The position numbers and the translations under genes are program-made. A stretch of DNA of 64,000 bases from NCBI GenBank assembly GCA_005772895.1, contig SXIH01000068.1:1-64000 (forward strand), written 5' to 3'. Position 1 is the stretch's first letter, and each line of letters opens with the position of its first letter. Below are positions 17,841 through 26,096 of this stretch, piece by piece. This DNA comes from Bacteroidota bacterium (lineage in GTDB: Bacteria > Bacteroidota > Bacteroidia > 2-12-FULL-35-15). Under the pieces are notes generated by a model. That model saw only the letters and a program-made list of their open reading frames with translations. It did no database searches and was not told the origin of the DNA.

Positions 17841-18662
17841 ATGAAAAAATTTACTCTTTCCATTATCGTTTTAATTTTTGTCGCTACAAATGCATTCTCT
17901 CAAAAAAAAGAGAAAGTAATCAAATACCAAAAAACATTTTATAAAAATCAGACCATAGAGAATATGGATGTAAAAATAACCATTGATGATGCAGTGGCTA
18001 GTGTTACAGGAATAAAATTCAAAATCAGCATTGTCAATAAAACAGGCGATTATATTATTTTCAAACCATCGGAATGCGAATTTAAAATAAGAGACAGCAA
18101 AGTAAAACCTATAGAAAAGTGGTTGGTCATTCGTCCGGGCGATAAAGACTGGAGAATAGTTGACATTAAAGGAGCTTACGTTATACCTGAAAATTTCGAC
18201 TTTTTAATGGCTGGTTTTTATAAAGTTTCATTGGATGCTAAAGGAAATACAACAGCAGATTTTAAACTACCTGCATCCAGTAACGAATTTAAGTCAGGAG
18301 GATTTGCAGTTGTAATGGATGGTTTCAAAAAAGAAACTGCAAAAACAGATGCAAAATTTAAAGTAACTTACTATGGCGATAAAATTGGAATTATTGAAAC
18401 AAATAAAGTGGCAGCTAAGATGCCTGATGGAAAAGAATTTGCAAACTATTTAACCGACAAACCAATCATTTTTGATAAAGGCACAGTAGATGATTTCAAA
18501 GTAGCTTGGAAAGATATTCCTATTAATTCGGGTGATATGCAACAATCAGAAATGATGATTTTGTGGCGTGATGCATTTAAAGAAGTGACTCCATTAAAAA
18601 TTCCAACCATTAATCTGACCATTCTTTTTGATAAAGAAATGAGTATGGACAAAGGAAGATAA
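17841..18662 (+). CDS. Exported protein, second of the tandem paralogous pair
   Basis: 273 residues from ATG 17841; the in-frame TTG at 17817 is rejected because it overlaps a TATTTTTG promoter-like box at 17812-17819 and would precede the signal peptide. The signal peptide is MKKFTLSIIVLIFVATNAFSQ. The mature part matches the upstream paralogue: KFKISIVNKTGDYIIFKPSEC, FKLPASSNEFKSG, AAKMPDGKEF. Function is unknown. It is five bases upstream of darA, so unlike its paralogue it is likely co-transcribed with the dialkylresorcinol genes. Confidence 0.76.
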   Translation: MKKFTLSIIVLIFVATNAFSQKKEKVIKYQKTFYKNQTIENMDVKITIDDAVASVTGIKFKISIVNKTGDYIIFKPSECEFKIRDSKVKPIEKWLVIRPGDKDWRIVDIKGAYVIPENFDFLMAGFYKVSLDAKGNTTADFKLPASSNEFKSGGFAVVMDGFKKETAKTDAKFKVTYYGDKIGIIETNKVAAKMPDGKEFANYLTDKPIIFDKGTVDDFKVAWKDIPINSGDMQQSEMMILWRDAFKEVTPLKIPTINLTILFDKEMSMDKGR

Positions 18663-18667
18663 TTTGT

Positions 18668-19588
18668 ATGAAAAAAGTACTTGTTGTCTATTACACTCAA
18701 ACAGGTCAGCTTCAAAGTGCTGTAAAATCAACACTTGCATCATTTGAAAAAGAAAACGTTTCAATTGATTATCTTCATATTAAACCTAAAAAAGCTTATC
18801 CATATCCATGGAGTTACATGGAATTTTTTGATATTTTTCCCGAAACAGTTCATGGTACTCCAACGGAATTAGAACCTTTTTCTATCAATCAAGAAATTAA
18901 TTACGATTTAGTTGTGATTGCTTACCAGCCTTGGTTTTTATCCATTTGTGTTCCAATTAATTCTTTTTTGCAAACTGAAGAAGCTAAAAAAATATTGAAA
19001 GGAAAATCCGTAGTAACCATTTTGGCATGTAGAAATATGTGGCTGAACGGACAAGAGAAAATGAAGCTGCACTTAAAAAATTTGCAGGCAAACTTAGTAG
19101 GAAACATCACTTTTGTAGACAAGGCTGCTAATTTGGTAAGTTTAGTTACCGTTTTAGCCTTCGTTTTAGGTGGCAAAAAGGAGAACTTCCTTGGAATTTT
19201 TCCAAAATACGGTGTATCTGATAAGGATCTTCAGGAACTGGCGCCAAAGTTTGGGAATATTCTTCTGAAACATCTTAAAATCAATGATTATACTGGTCAA
19301 CAGCAAGAATTGGTTGAAGCAGGAGCTGTAAATATCAAATCCAACCTATTGTTGATGGAAGGACGTGGCAGAGACTTGTTCCCTTTGTACGCCAACTATA
19401 TCTCCAAAAAAGGAACAGCCGGAAGTGCTGACAGAAGAACAAGAGTGCGAATATTCGGAATTGTTTTACCTACGGCCATTTTGCTTCTTTCTCCTATCAT
19501 TACTATCATTTCGAGGCTTGCACCGGTTTTGTTTCCACAAAAAATCAAAAAACAGGTGGATTATTACTCTCAAAACTCACTGCGTTAA
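18668..19588 (+). CDS. darA: Dialkylresorcinol biosynthesis protein DarA (flavodoxin-like)
   Basis: 306 residues. The N-terminus is a flavodoxin-type FMN-binding loop (VLVVYYTQTGQLQ, residues 4-16) followed by alternating strands and helices (YDLVVIAYQPWF, SVVTILACRNMW). Two hydrophobic segments lie near 158-170 and 269-290. It matches Bacteroidota proteins annotated DarA, the enzyme that aromatises the cyclohexanedione made by DarB to a 2,5-dialkylresorcinol. The adjacent DarB supports the name strongly. Membrane association is suggested by the C-terminal hydrophobic stretch. Confidence 0.85.
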   Translation: MKKVLVVYYTQTGQLQSAVKSTLASFEKENVSIDYLHIKPKKAYPYPWSYMEFFDIFPETVHGTPTELEPFSINQEINYDLVVIAYQPWFLSICVPINSFLQTEEAKKILKGKSVVTILACRNMWLNGQEKMKLHLKNLQANLVGNITFVDKAANLVSLVTVLAFVLGGKKENFLGIFPKYGVSDKDLQELAPKFGNILLKHLKINDYTGQQQELVEAGAVNIKSNLLLMEGRGRDLFPLYANYISKKGTAGSADRRTRVRIFGIVLPTAILLLSPIITIISRLAPVLFPQKIKKQVDYYSQNSLR

Positions 19589-19678
19589 TTGATTAGTCAA
19601 TTTTTTCGGAATACACAATAGCTGATATTTTATTTGAAAATAATGCCTCAACCAGTCCTCTAAATTGATAAATTACCT

Positions 19679-19686
19679 TATTTTTG
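19679..19686 (+). promoter_or_regulatory. -7 element (TATTTTTG) before darB
   Basis: Good TAnnTTTG box, but no TTG at the usual 17-21 base distance. It lies in the 176-base gap between darA and darB, about 80 bases before ATG 19765. Confidence 0.35.
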
Positions 19687-19764
19687 CGTTTGCACGAAAT
19701 TTTTGAGCTGAATTGGTCATTCTGTTCAAACTAAAAAACTAAACAAACGCATTTAATACTTTTT

Positions 19765-20904
19765 ATGGATAGATCAGTTTACATTAATCGAATTGCCAAA
19801 TTTTTACCCGGCAACCCGATTAGTAATGAAGAGATGGAAGATTACCTGGGCTGTGTGGATGGAAGAAAATCACGTTCGAAGGCGATAATTTTGCGTAACA
19901 ATAAAATTAAAACCCGCTATTACTCACGTGATAAAGAAGGCAACAGCACGCATACCAATGCCGAACTTACTGCAGAAGCAGTAAAAGCATTGTGCACAAA
20001 TGGTTTTACACTTGATCAAATTGAACTTTTAACGAGCGGAACTACTTCGCCCGATCAAATATTACCTGCACATGGAGTAATGGTTCATGGTTTATTAAAA
20101 ACAAAACCAATTGAAGCCATTTCGTTTTCAGGTTCTTGCTGCTCCGGTATGAACGCATTGAAATATGCTTACATGTCGGTACAAACAGGAAATACGAACA
20201 ATGCTGTTTCTACTGGCTCTGAGAAATTATCTACTTGGATGTCGGCACAAACATTTGAAGAAGAAGCTCAGAAATTAAAGGAATTAGAAGACAATCCAAT
20301 CATCGGATTTGAAAAAGAATTTTTACGTTGGATGCTTTCGGATGGTGCTGCTGCAACATTGTTGAGCGACAAACCAAACCCGGATTCATTGTCTTTAAAA
20401 ATTGAATGGATAGAAATCTGTTCATTCGCAAATGAAGTGGAAGCTTGTATGTATGTGGGCTCTGAGAAAGATGCTGATGGAAATCTACATGGTTACAGCG
20501 AGTTTACGCCTAAACAATGGTTAGAAAAATCCATCTTCGCTATGAAGCAAGATGCACGTTTATTAGATAAGTACATTGCACAATTGGGAACAAAAAAATA
20601 TGTGGAATTATTCAAAAAGCACAATGTAGATCCTAAAAGCATCGATTGGTTTTTGCCTCATATTTCTTCAGAATATTTCCGTTCAAAAGTGGATGATGAA
20701 ATGAAAAAATATGGTGTTGAGTTACCACAAGAAAAGTGGTTTGTGAATTTAACATCCGTTGGAAACATTGGTGCAGCATCTATTTTTATTGCAATTGAAG
20801 AATTAATGACTTCAGGAAAATTAAAAAAAGGACAAAAAATTGCGATCACAGTTCCTGAAAGTGCTCGCTTCTCTTACGCTAATGCTTTATTTACAGTAGT
20901 ATAA
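19765..20904 (+). CDS. darB: Ketosynthase III DarB (dialkylresorcinol-forming)
   Basis: 379 residues, KAS III/thiolase fold. The active-site cysteine is Cys126 in SGSCCSGMNAL. The catalytic His lies in DWFLPHISSEYF near residue 295 and the Asn in SVGNIGAAS near 334. DarB-type enzymes condense and cyclise a beta-ketoacyl and an alpha,beta-unsaturated acyl thioester to a dialkyl-cyclohexanedione. It follows darA and overlaps the next dehydratase-like gene by one base (TAATG). Confidence 0.88.
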   Translation: MDRSVYINRIAKFLPGNPISNEEMEDYLGCVDGRKSRSKAIILRNNKIKTRYYSRDKEGNSTHTNAELTAEAVKALCTNGFTLDQIELLTSGTTSPDQILPAHGVMVHGLLKTKPIEAISFSGSCCSGMNALKYAYMSVQTGNTNNAVSTGSEKLSTWMSAQTFEEEAQKLKELEDNPIIGFEKEFLRWMLSDGAAATLLSDKPNPDSLSLKIEWIEICSFANEVEACMYVGSEKDADGNLHGYSEFTPKQWLEKSIFAMKQDARLLDKYIAQLGTKKYVELFKKHNVDPKSIDWFLPHISSEYFRSKVDDEMKKYGVELPQEKWFVNLTSVGNIGAASIFIAIEELMTSGKLKKGQKIAITVPESARFSYANALFTVV

Positions 20905-21362
20905 TGACACAAGTTATAGAAACTCCAATTATTGAAGGCGCTGAAGTATCAGCATTGCTTCCTCAAAAACCACCAATGGAAATGGTGGATAAATTGTGGT
21001 TTCATGACGATACCTACTCTATCTCTGGTTTGCTGATTAAGCACGATAATGTTTTTTGCAAAAATGGAGTTTTGCGTGAACCGGGATTAATGGAAAACAT
21101 TGCACAAACTGCCGGCTTACGATTGGGATACATGGTTCAGCAAATGCAAAAAAATGGCGCTGCAATTAAACCGCCCTTAGGCTATATCGGTGGAATTAAA
21201 AATTTAATTATACATCAGCTCCCTCCAGTTGGCGCTGAATTAAAAACAGAAATATTTGTACAAGCAGTTGTTTTTGAAGTAACACTTATCTCCGCAAAAA
21301 GTTCAATTAACGGAGAACCTGTTGCAAGCTGTGAAATGAAAATATTTTTGAAAAAGGACTAG
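20904..21362 (+). CDS. Hotdog-fold 3-hydroxyacyl-ACP dehydratase-like protein
   Basis: 152 residues, FabZ/FabA-like hotdog fold: LLPQKPPMEMVDKLW near the N-terminus, then the helix REPGLMENIAQTAGLRLGYM and GGIKNLIIHQLPPVG. It would remove water from 3-hydroxyacyl-ACP, giving polyene double bonds or the unsaturated DarB partner. The FabZ His is replaced by a PPM segment, as in other aryl-polyene dehydratases. It is translationally coupled to darB. Its stop TAG is the first part of a dispersed hairpin repeat. Confidence 0.8.
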   Translation: MTQVIETPIIEGAEVSALLPQKPPMEMVDKLWFHDDTYSISGLLIKHDNVFCKNGVLREPGLMENIAQTAGLRLGYMVQQMQKNGAAIKPPLGYIGGIKNLIIHQLPPVGAELKTEIFVQAVVFEVTLISAKSSINGEPVASCEMKIFLKKD

Positions 21363-21389
21363 CCATTCGGCTACGCTCAGGCTGACAAA
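21360..21389. repeat. Dispersed hairpin repeat that supplies a stop codon (copy 1)
   Basis: TAGCCATTCGGCTACGCTCA followed by GGCTGACAAAA. The second copy at 57150-57178 shares a core of about 20 bases and also starts with the stop codon of its upstream gene. AGCC and GGCT form a short stem. Confidence 0.75.
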
Positions 21390-21398
21390 AATCTACAA

Positions 21399-22145
21399 AT
21401 GGCTAACTCAGCAATTGAAGTAAAAAACCTCCGGAAAGTTTATAAAGACGCTGCAATTCCCGCTGTTGACAATCTCTCGTTTTGTATTGAAGAAGGCAGC
21501 ATTTTTGGACTACTTGGTCCGAATGGTGCCGGAAAAACTACAACACTTTCCATACTTTGCGGATTAATAAAAGCAACCAGTGGTGAAGCAACTCTGCTTG
21601 GATTATCATTGAACAATAAAGTTCAGGAAATTAAACAAATGATTGGCGTTGTTCCTCAGGAAATTGCACTCTATCCTTCCCTTACAGCTTATGAAAACTT
21701 ACGATACATAGGAAATATGTATGGCTTAAGCGGTAAAAATCTGAGAAATAAAATTCAGGAAAATTTAGAAATTGTAGGATTATCGTCACACAAAAACCAT
21801 AGAATAGAAACATTTTCCGGTGGAATGAAACGAAGAATAAATTTAGTTGCAGGGATTTTGCATTCACCAAAAATTTTATTCTTAGATGAACCGACTGTTG
21901 GAGTTGATGTTCAGTCGAGAAATTTAATTACAGAACACTTACATCTTTTAAACAAACAAGGATGTACAATTATCTACACATCGCATTTGATGGAAGAAGC
22001 AGAAAATTTATGCTCCGCAATTGCTGTTATTGATCACGGAGAAATTATTGCATCCGGGGAACCGAAAGCAGTTATCAAAGAACATGGTACTGAAAATTTA
22101 GAACAATTATTTTTGAAGTTAACAGGAAAAACATTGAGAGATTAA
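21399..22145 (+). CDS. ABC transporter ATP-binding protein
   Basis: 248 residues. Walker A GPNGAGKTT begins at residue 40, the Q-loop is in VVPQEIALYP, the signature FSGGMKRR is at 139-146, Walker B ILFLDEP at 159-165 and the H-loop in YTSHLMEEA. It is a DrrA/Nod-I-like drug and lipid exporter ATPase. The adjacent ABC-2 permease starts on its stop codon (TAATG), so they form one exporter. Within the cluster it is the likely inner-membrane exporter or flippase for a flexirubin intermediate. Confidence 0.95.
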   Translation: MANSAIEVKNLRKVYKDAAIPAVDNLSFCIEEGSIFGLLGPNGAGKTTTLSILCGLIKATSGEATLLGLSLNNKVQEIKQMIGVVPQEIALYPSLTAYENLRYIGNMYGLSGKNLRNKIQENLEIVGLSSHKNHRIETFSGGMKRRINLVAGILHSPKILFLDEPTVGVDVQSRNLITEHLHLLNKQGCTIIYTSHLMEEAENLCSAIAVIDHGEIIASGEPKAVIKEHGTENLEQLFLKLTGKTLRD

Positions 22146-23416
22146 TGTTAAGACTATATTCTACCATACAAAAAGAAATTTTAATTCTCTTACGCGACAA
22201 AGGAGGCTTAATCATCATGTTCATTATGCCAATGGCTATGATCACTTTGATGGCTTTGATTCAAGATGCTCCTTTCCGTGATTACCAGGAAATGAAAATT
22301 CCATTGTTACTGGTAAATAACGACAAAGGAGATCTTGGAAGTACAATCGACAGTGGCTTATACGATTCAAAAATATTTGAGATTACAAAACTTTCAGTTA
22401 ACAGAGATGAAGTAAAACAAAAAGTAAAATCAGGAGAATTTAATATTGCCATTATTATCCCCGAAAACGCTAGTGATTTGCTGAATTCGAAAGTGAGTCA
22501 TTTTGTAACAAAAAAATTAAACGAAGCCGGTCTCTCCGACTCTGCTGAAATTGATGAATCAAAATTGTCTGCTGAATTAAATTTGGAAATTTTATTTTCT
22601 CCCGACACAAAAAAATCGTTTAAGTCTTCCATTTTAAGTTCGTTAAAACAATCTACTTCCAAAATAGAAACACAAACTTTATTGGAGTTATTCAACAAAG
22701 AACTGAAGCAGTCCGACAATGGTGGAAACGAGAAGATGAAAGACTTTGTGAATTTCAAAGAGATCAATACAGTTGAAACAAAAGAAGAAGAATTAAAATT
22801 AAATTCGGTGCAACACAATGTTCCTGCCTGGACCATCTTCGGAATGTTTTTTATTGTTATCTCTATGTCGGGTAGCATTATCAAAGAACGCGATGAAGGA
22901 AGCTATACACGCATTCTAACAATGCCCGGCTCATACATTACTGTTTTGATAGGTAAAATAAGTGCTTACCTTCTTATTTGTTTAATTCAATGTGTATTAA
23001 TGCTGATGGTAGGTTTATATATTTTGCCTCAACTAGGATTACCCGTTTTAATAATTGGTAACAGCATTTTAGCTATTTGTGTTGTTGCCGTTTCAGCAGG
23101 ATTAGCGGCAACAGGGTATGGAATTTTAGTCGGAACTATCTTCAAAACACACCAACAAGCATCTACTTTTGGAGCAGTATCTGTAGTAATTTTGGCAGCC
23201 TTAGGCGGAATATGGGTTCCTGTATTTGTGATGCCTGAGTATTTAAGAATGCTTTCTGAATTCTCTCCTCTTTTTTGGGGTTTGAGTGCTTTCCACAAGC
23301 TCTTTTTAAATGGTGGTGACCTGAACAGCATAATGCCTCATGTTTTTAAGTTATTAACGTTCTGTTTTATTAACTTAGGAATAGCTTATTTTTATAATAA
23401 GAATCACCACAAATAG
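22145..23416 (+). CDS. ABC-2 type transporter permease
   Basis: 423 residues. One N-terminal membrane segment (about residues 22-40), a long polar loop of roughly 180 residues, then five C-terminal membrane segments. The ABC-2 signature region GSYTRILTMPGSYITVLIGKI is present. It pairs with the ATPase overlapping at 22145. The large extracytoplasmic loop is typical of YhhJ/DrrB-like exporters in Bacteroidota. Confidence 0.93.
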   Translation: MLRLYSTIQKEILILLRDKGGLIIMFIMPMAMITLMALIQDAPFRDYQEMKIPLLLVNNDKGDLGSTIDSGLYDSKIFEITKLSVNRDEVKQKVKSGEFNIAIIIPENASDLLNSKVSHFVTKKLNEAGLSDSAEIDESKLSAELNLEILFSPDTKKSFKSSILSSLKQSTSKIETQTLLELFNKELKQSDNGGNEKMKDFVNFKEINTVETKEEELKLNSVQHNVPAWTIFGMFFIVISMSGSIIKERDEGSYTRILTMPGSYITVLIGKISAYLLICLIQCVLMLMVGLYILPQLGLPVLIIGNSILAICVVAVSAGLAATGYGILVGTIFKTHQQASTFGAVSVVILAALGGIWVPVFVMPEYLRMLSEFSPLFWGLSAFHKLFLNGGDLNSIMPHVFKLLTFCFINLGIAYFYNKNHHK

Positions 23417-23485
23417 GCTCAAATTCTCTATTTACAAGTCCCATTATTCAGTAAAAATCAATAACTTCGCATTCGTTAAAAACAG

Positions 23486-23944
23486 ATGGAAACCTTGTTG
23501 CATAACAAAAAAACAGATATTCAAACTCTTTCAAATACCACAGTTGTTCCTGTGCGTTTTTCGGAAGTGGATGCTTTGGGTATTGTTTGGCACGGACACT
23601 ATTTGAAATTTTTTGAAGATGGCAGAGAAGCATTTGGAAGAGCATATGAATTAGGATATCTTGATATCTATAAAAACAACTTTGCCACACCGCTTGTTAA
23701 GATAAATGTAGATTTTAAAAAAACTGTAAAATATGGTGATCACGTAAAAATCATCACAACTTATGTACATTCTCCTGCAGCCAAAATAATTTTCAGATAT
23801 GAAATTTACCGCGAGTCGGATGGAGAATTGGTTGCAACAGGTGAATCCACACAGGTATTTATGAATTTAGAACATGAATTATTTATTGTTGTTCCTGAGT
23901 TCTTCGAACAATGGAAACAAAAGAATTTGAACTCTGAAATTTGA
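23486..23944 (+). CDS. Acyl-ACP/CoA thioesterase (4HBT hotdog family)
   Basis: 152 residues, YbgC/FadM type. The catalytic region RFSEVDALGIVWHGHYLKFFEDGREAF carries the family Asp and the HGHY segment. It would hydrolyse an acyl or aroyl thioester, or transfer the finished polyene chain. Its stop codon overlaps the next gene's TTG start (TTGA), so the two are coupled. Thioesterases of this kind are usual in aryl-polyene clusters. Confidence 0.9.
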   Translation: METLLHNKKTDIQTLSNTTVVPVRFSEVDALGIVWHGHYLKFFEDGREAFGRAYELGYLDIYKNNFATPLVKINVDFKKTVKYGDHVKIITTYVHSPAAKIIFRYEIYRESDGELVATGESTQVFMNLEHELFIVVPEFFEQWKQKNLNSEI

Positions 23945-25116
23945 AATTAGAATCATACATAGTTGCCGATAATATTATCTCCCCGCTTGGCTTTACGAGT
24001 TCTGAAAATTTCGAACAACTGAAACAAAAGAAAACTGGAGTTCAACGCTTGGAAACATCTGAGCTTTCGTCTGAACCTGTTTGTGCCGCACTTGTTGATA
24101 CTCAAAAATTAAATTCAGAATTTCAAAAAATCACTGCGAATAATATTGAAAAGAAAGATTTCACCCGTTTGGAAAAAATGGTTTTGCTTTCTATTCACGA
24201 TTGCCTGAAACAAAATTCCAACATTGATATCACAAGCAAAAAAACATTAATTATTTTTTCTACAACCAAAGGAAACATTGATCTTTTAGATCCAAAACAA
24301 GCTTCTGAATTTGATAAAAAAAGAGTTTACTTATGGGAAACAGCAAAAATTATTGCTCAACATTTCAATAATCCAAACAAACCATTAATTGTTTCTAATG
24401 CCTGTATTTCCGGAGTACTAGCCATCATTTTAGGAAAACGGCTTTTAGAAACAAATCAATACGATACAATTATTGTTAGTGGTGTAGACATCTTAACACA
24501 TTTTGTTGTATCCGGATTTCAATCTTTCAAAGCCATCAGCAATGAAGTCGCAAAACCTTACGATGCGAAGCGAGACGGAATATCTTTAGGCGAAGGTTGC
24601 GGGACAATCGTAATGTCGTCCGTCATCCGTCATCCGTCATCCGACATAATTGTTTCAGGAGGTGCCAGTTCCAACGATGCAAACCATATTTCAGGACCAT
24701 CACGAACCGGAGACGGATTGTTTTTAGCTATAGACAAAACATTAAAAGAATCAAATGTAAAAGCATCTGAAGTGAGTTACATCTCCGGACACGGCACTGC
24801 AACGCTTTACAACGATGATATGGAATCATTGGCCATTACGGATGCTCATTTAGAAAATGTTCCAATGAATAGTCTGAAAAGTTATTTCGGACATACACTT
24901 GGTGCTGCAGGAATCATTGAATCCATCATTGGAATTCATTCCATGCTTGAAAATACTTTAATTGGAACTTTTAACTTTAATGAATTAGGAGTTACAAAAC
25001 CTATCAATATTATTAAAAATACCGAATCAGCCAACATAAACAATTGCTTAAAAACTGCTGCTGGATTTGGCGGATGTAATGCTGCTGTGTTCTTTCAAAA
25101 AGTTCAAAACAATTAA
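23941..25116 (+). CDS. Beta-ketoacyl-ACP synthase
   Basis: 391 residues from a TTG start that overlaps the upstream stop; no later Met precedes the N-terminal strand SYIVADNIISPLGF. The catalytic triad is intact: Cys155 in SNACISGVLAI, His284 in SGHGTATLYND, Lys313 and His318 in LKSYFGHTLGAAG. Divergent from the FabF-like enzyme at 10095. It carries a small in-frame heptanucleotide repeat at 24621-24641 encoding part of VIRHPSS. It overlaps the next gene by one base. Confidence 0.87.
   Translation: MKLESYIVADNIISPLGFTSSENFEQLKQKKTGVQRLETSELSSEPVCAALVDTQKLNSEFQKITANNIEKKDFTRLEKMVLLSIHDCLKQNSNIDITSKKTLIIFSTTKGNIDLLDPKQASEFDKKRVYLWETAKIIAQHFNNPNKPLIVSNACISGVLAIILGKRLLETNQYDTIIVSGVDILTHFVVSGFQSFKAISNEVAKPYDAKRDGISLGEGCGTIVMSSVIRHPSSDIIVSGGASSNDANHISGPSRTGDGLFLAIDKTLKESNVKASEVSYISGHGTATLYNDDMESLAITDAHLENVPMNSLKSYFGHTLGAAGIIESIIGIHSMLENTLIGTFNFNELGVTKPINIIKNTESANINNCLKTAAGFGGCNAAVFFQKVQNN
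24621..24641 (+). repeat. Three tandem CGTCATC heptamers inside a ketosynthase gene
   Basis: The 7-bp unit CGTCATC occurs three times without interruption, 21 bases in total, so the frame is kept. It encodes part of SSVIRHPSSD between two core strands, probably a surface loop. Confidence 0.85.
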
Positions 25117-25745
25117 TGGAAACAAAAAATTATATCACATCCTATTGTTCCATTAAAAGCGGAAAGGTAAATGTTAACGGAAAGGAAACTTATTCCGACA
25201 TTAATCTTTCATCAGTTGATTTTATTAAATCGGTTTACAAACAATTTCAACTCAACTATCCGAAGTTTTACAAAATGGATCATTTGTGTAAACTGGCCTT
25301 TGTTGCTTCCGATTTATTGCTAAAATCCAACCCGATTATGCAAAAATATGCCCCAGAAGATGTATCGGTAATTATCGCCAATTCAGCCTCTTCTTTGGAA
25401 ATAGATACCGAGCACCAAAACACGATTTCTGATAAAAACAACTACTTCCCAAGCCCAGCAGTGTTTGTATACACTTTACCCAATATTTTGATTGGGGAAA
25501 TTGCCATCAGAAATTGCATAAAAGGTGAGAATACTTTCTTTATTTTTGATAAATTTGATGCCGATTTCATGGGTTCCTACATTAACTCACTTTTAAATGG
25601 CAGCAAAGCAAAATGTAGCCTTACAGGATGGGTTGATTTTTATGAAAATAACTATGAAGCATTTTTATGTACTGTTGAAAAAGAAGAAGGAATATTAAAC
25701 ATTGAACATAATTCAGAACAACTAAACAAATTATATAACAACTAA
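25116..25745 (+). CDS. Truncated ketosynthase-like protein without active site
   Basis: 209 residues. Its order resembles the N-terminal half of a ketosynthase: MDHLCKLAFVASDLLL, then VSVIIANSASSLEID, then PAVFVYTLPNILIGEIAIRN. No nucleophilic Cys in an ACS-type motif and no HGT or GH motifs are present, so it cannot act as a condensing enzyme. Similar half-size proteins stand next to ketosynthases in aryl-polyene clusters. It is coupled to the ketosynthase upstream and followed by an ACP, so a structural partner role is likely. Confidence 0.75.
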   Translation: METKNYITSYCSIKSGKVNVNGKETYSDINLSSVDFIKSVYKQFQLNYPKFYKMDHLCKLAFVASDLLLKSNPIMQKYAPEDVSVIIANSASSLEIDTEHQNTISDKNNYFPSPAVFVYTLPNILIGEIAIRNCIKGENTFFIFDKFDADFMGSYINSLLNGSKAKCSLTGWVDFYENNYEAFLCTVEKEEGILNIEHNSEQLNKLYNN

Positions 25746-25758
25746 ATAACAAAATAAA

Positions 25759-26013
25759 ATGGATGCATTGATTGATCAGCTAAAAGGTGAAATTATTGAA
25801 CAATTAAACTTAGAGGATTTAAAAAAAGAAGATATTAATTCAGATGCCCCACTTTTTGGAGAAGGTTTGGGTTTAGACTCGATTGATGCTTTGGAATTAA
25901 TCGTATTGTTAGAAAAAAACCACGGAATTAAAGTTGCGAACCCTGCTGACGGAAAAAAGATTTTCCAGTCGGTTCGCACAATGGCTGAGTATATTCAAGC
26001 AAATAAAAAATAG
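25759..26013 (+). CDS. Acyl carrier protein (second copy)
   Basis: 84 residues. The phosphopantetheine motif GLGLDSIDALELIVLLE has Ser41. It differs clearly from the first ACP, suggesting division of labour between the aryl-polyene chain and the alkylresorcinol precursors. It lies 13 bases after the truncated ketosynthase. The stop TAG (26011-26013) is inside the repeated word TAGGGAATTAGGG. Confidence 0.92.
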   Translation: MDALIDQLKGEIIEQLNLEDLKKEDINSDAPLFGEGLGLDSIDALELIVLLEKNHGIKVANPADGKKIFQSVRTMAEYIQANKK

Positions 26014-26096
26014 GGAATTAGGGAAATTAGGGAATTGGTTAAATAGGGTTTCCCCAATTAACCAATTCCCTAATTACCTTATTTAACCTTTTAAGC
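26011..26096. repeat. Word-repeat tract with 18-bp perfect inverted repeat
   Basis: AATTAGGGAATTGGTTAA at 26025-26042 and its exact complement TTAACCAATTCCCTAATT at 26058-26075, loop 15 bases. The left side is itself a tandem of TAGGGAATTAGGGAAATTAG words starting at the ACP stop codon. There is no poly-T, so it is not a normal terminator. It may shape mRNA stability between the ACP and the next ketosynthase. Confidence 0.85.

Noticed and set aside
17817-17841. TTG 17817 as start of the second exported paralogue
   Set aside because: It would put eight residues before the signal peptide and overlaps a promoter-like box; ATG 17841 starts at the signal peptide.
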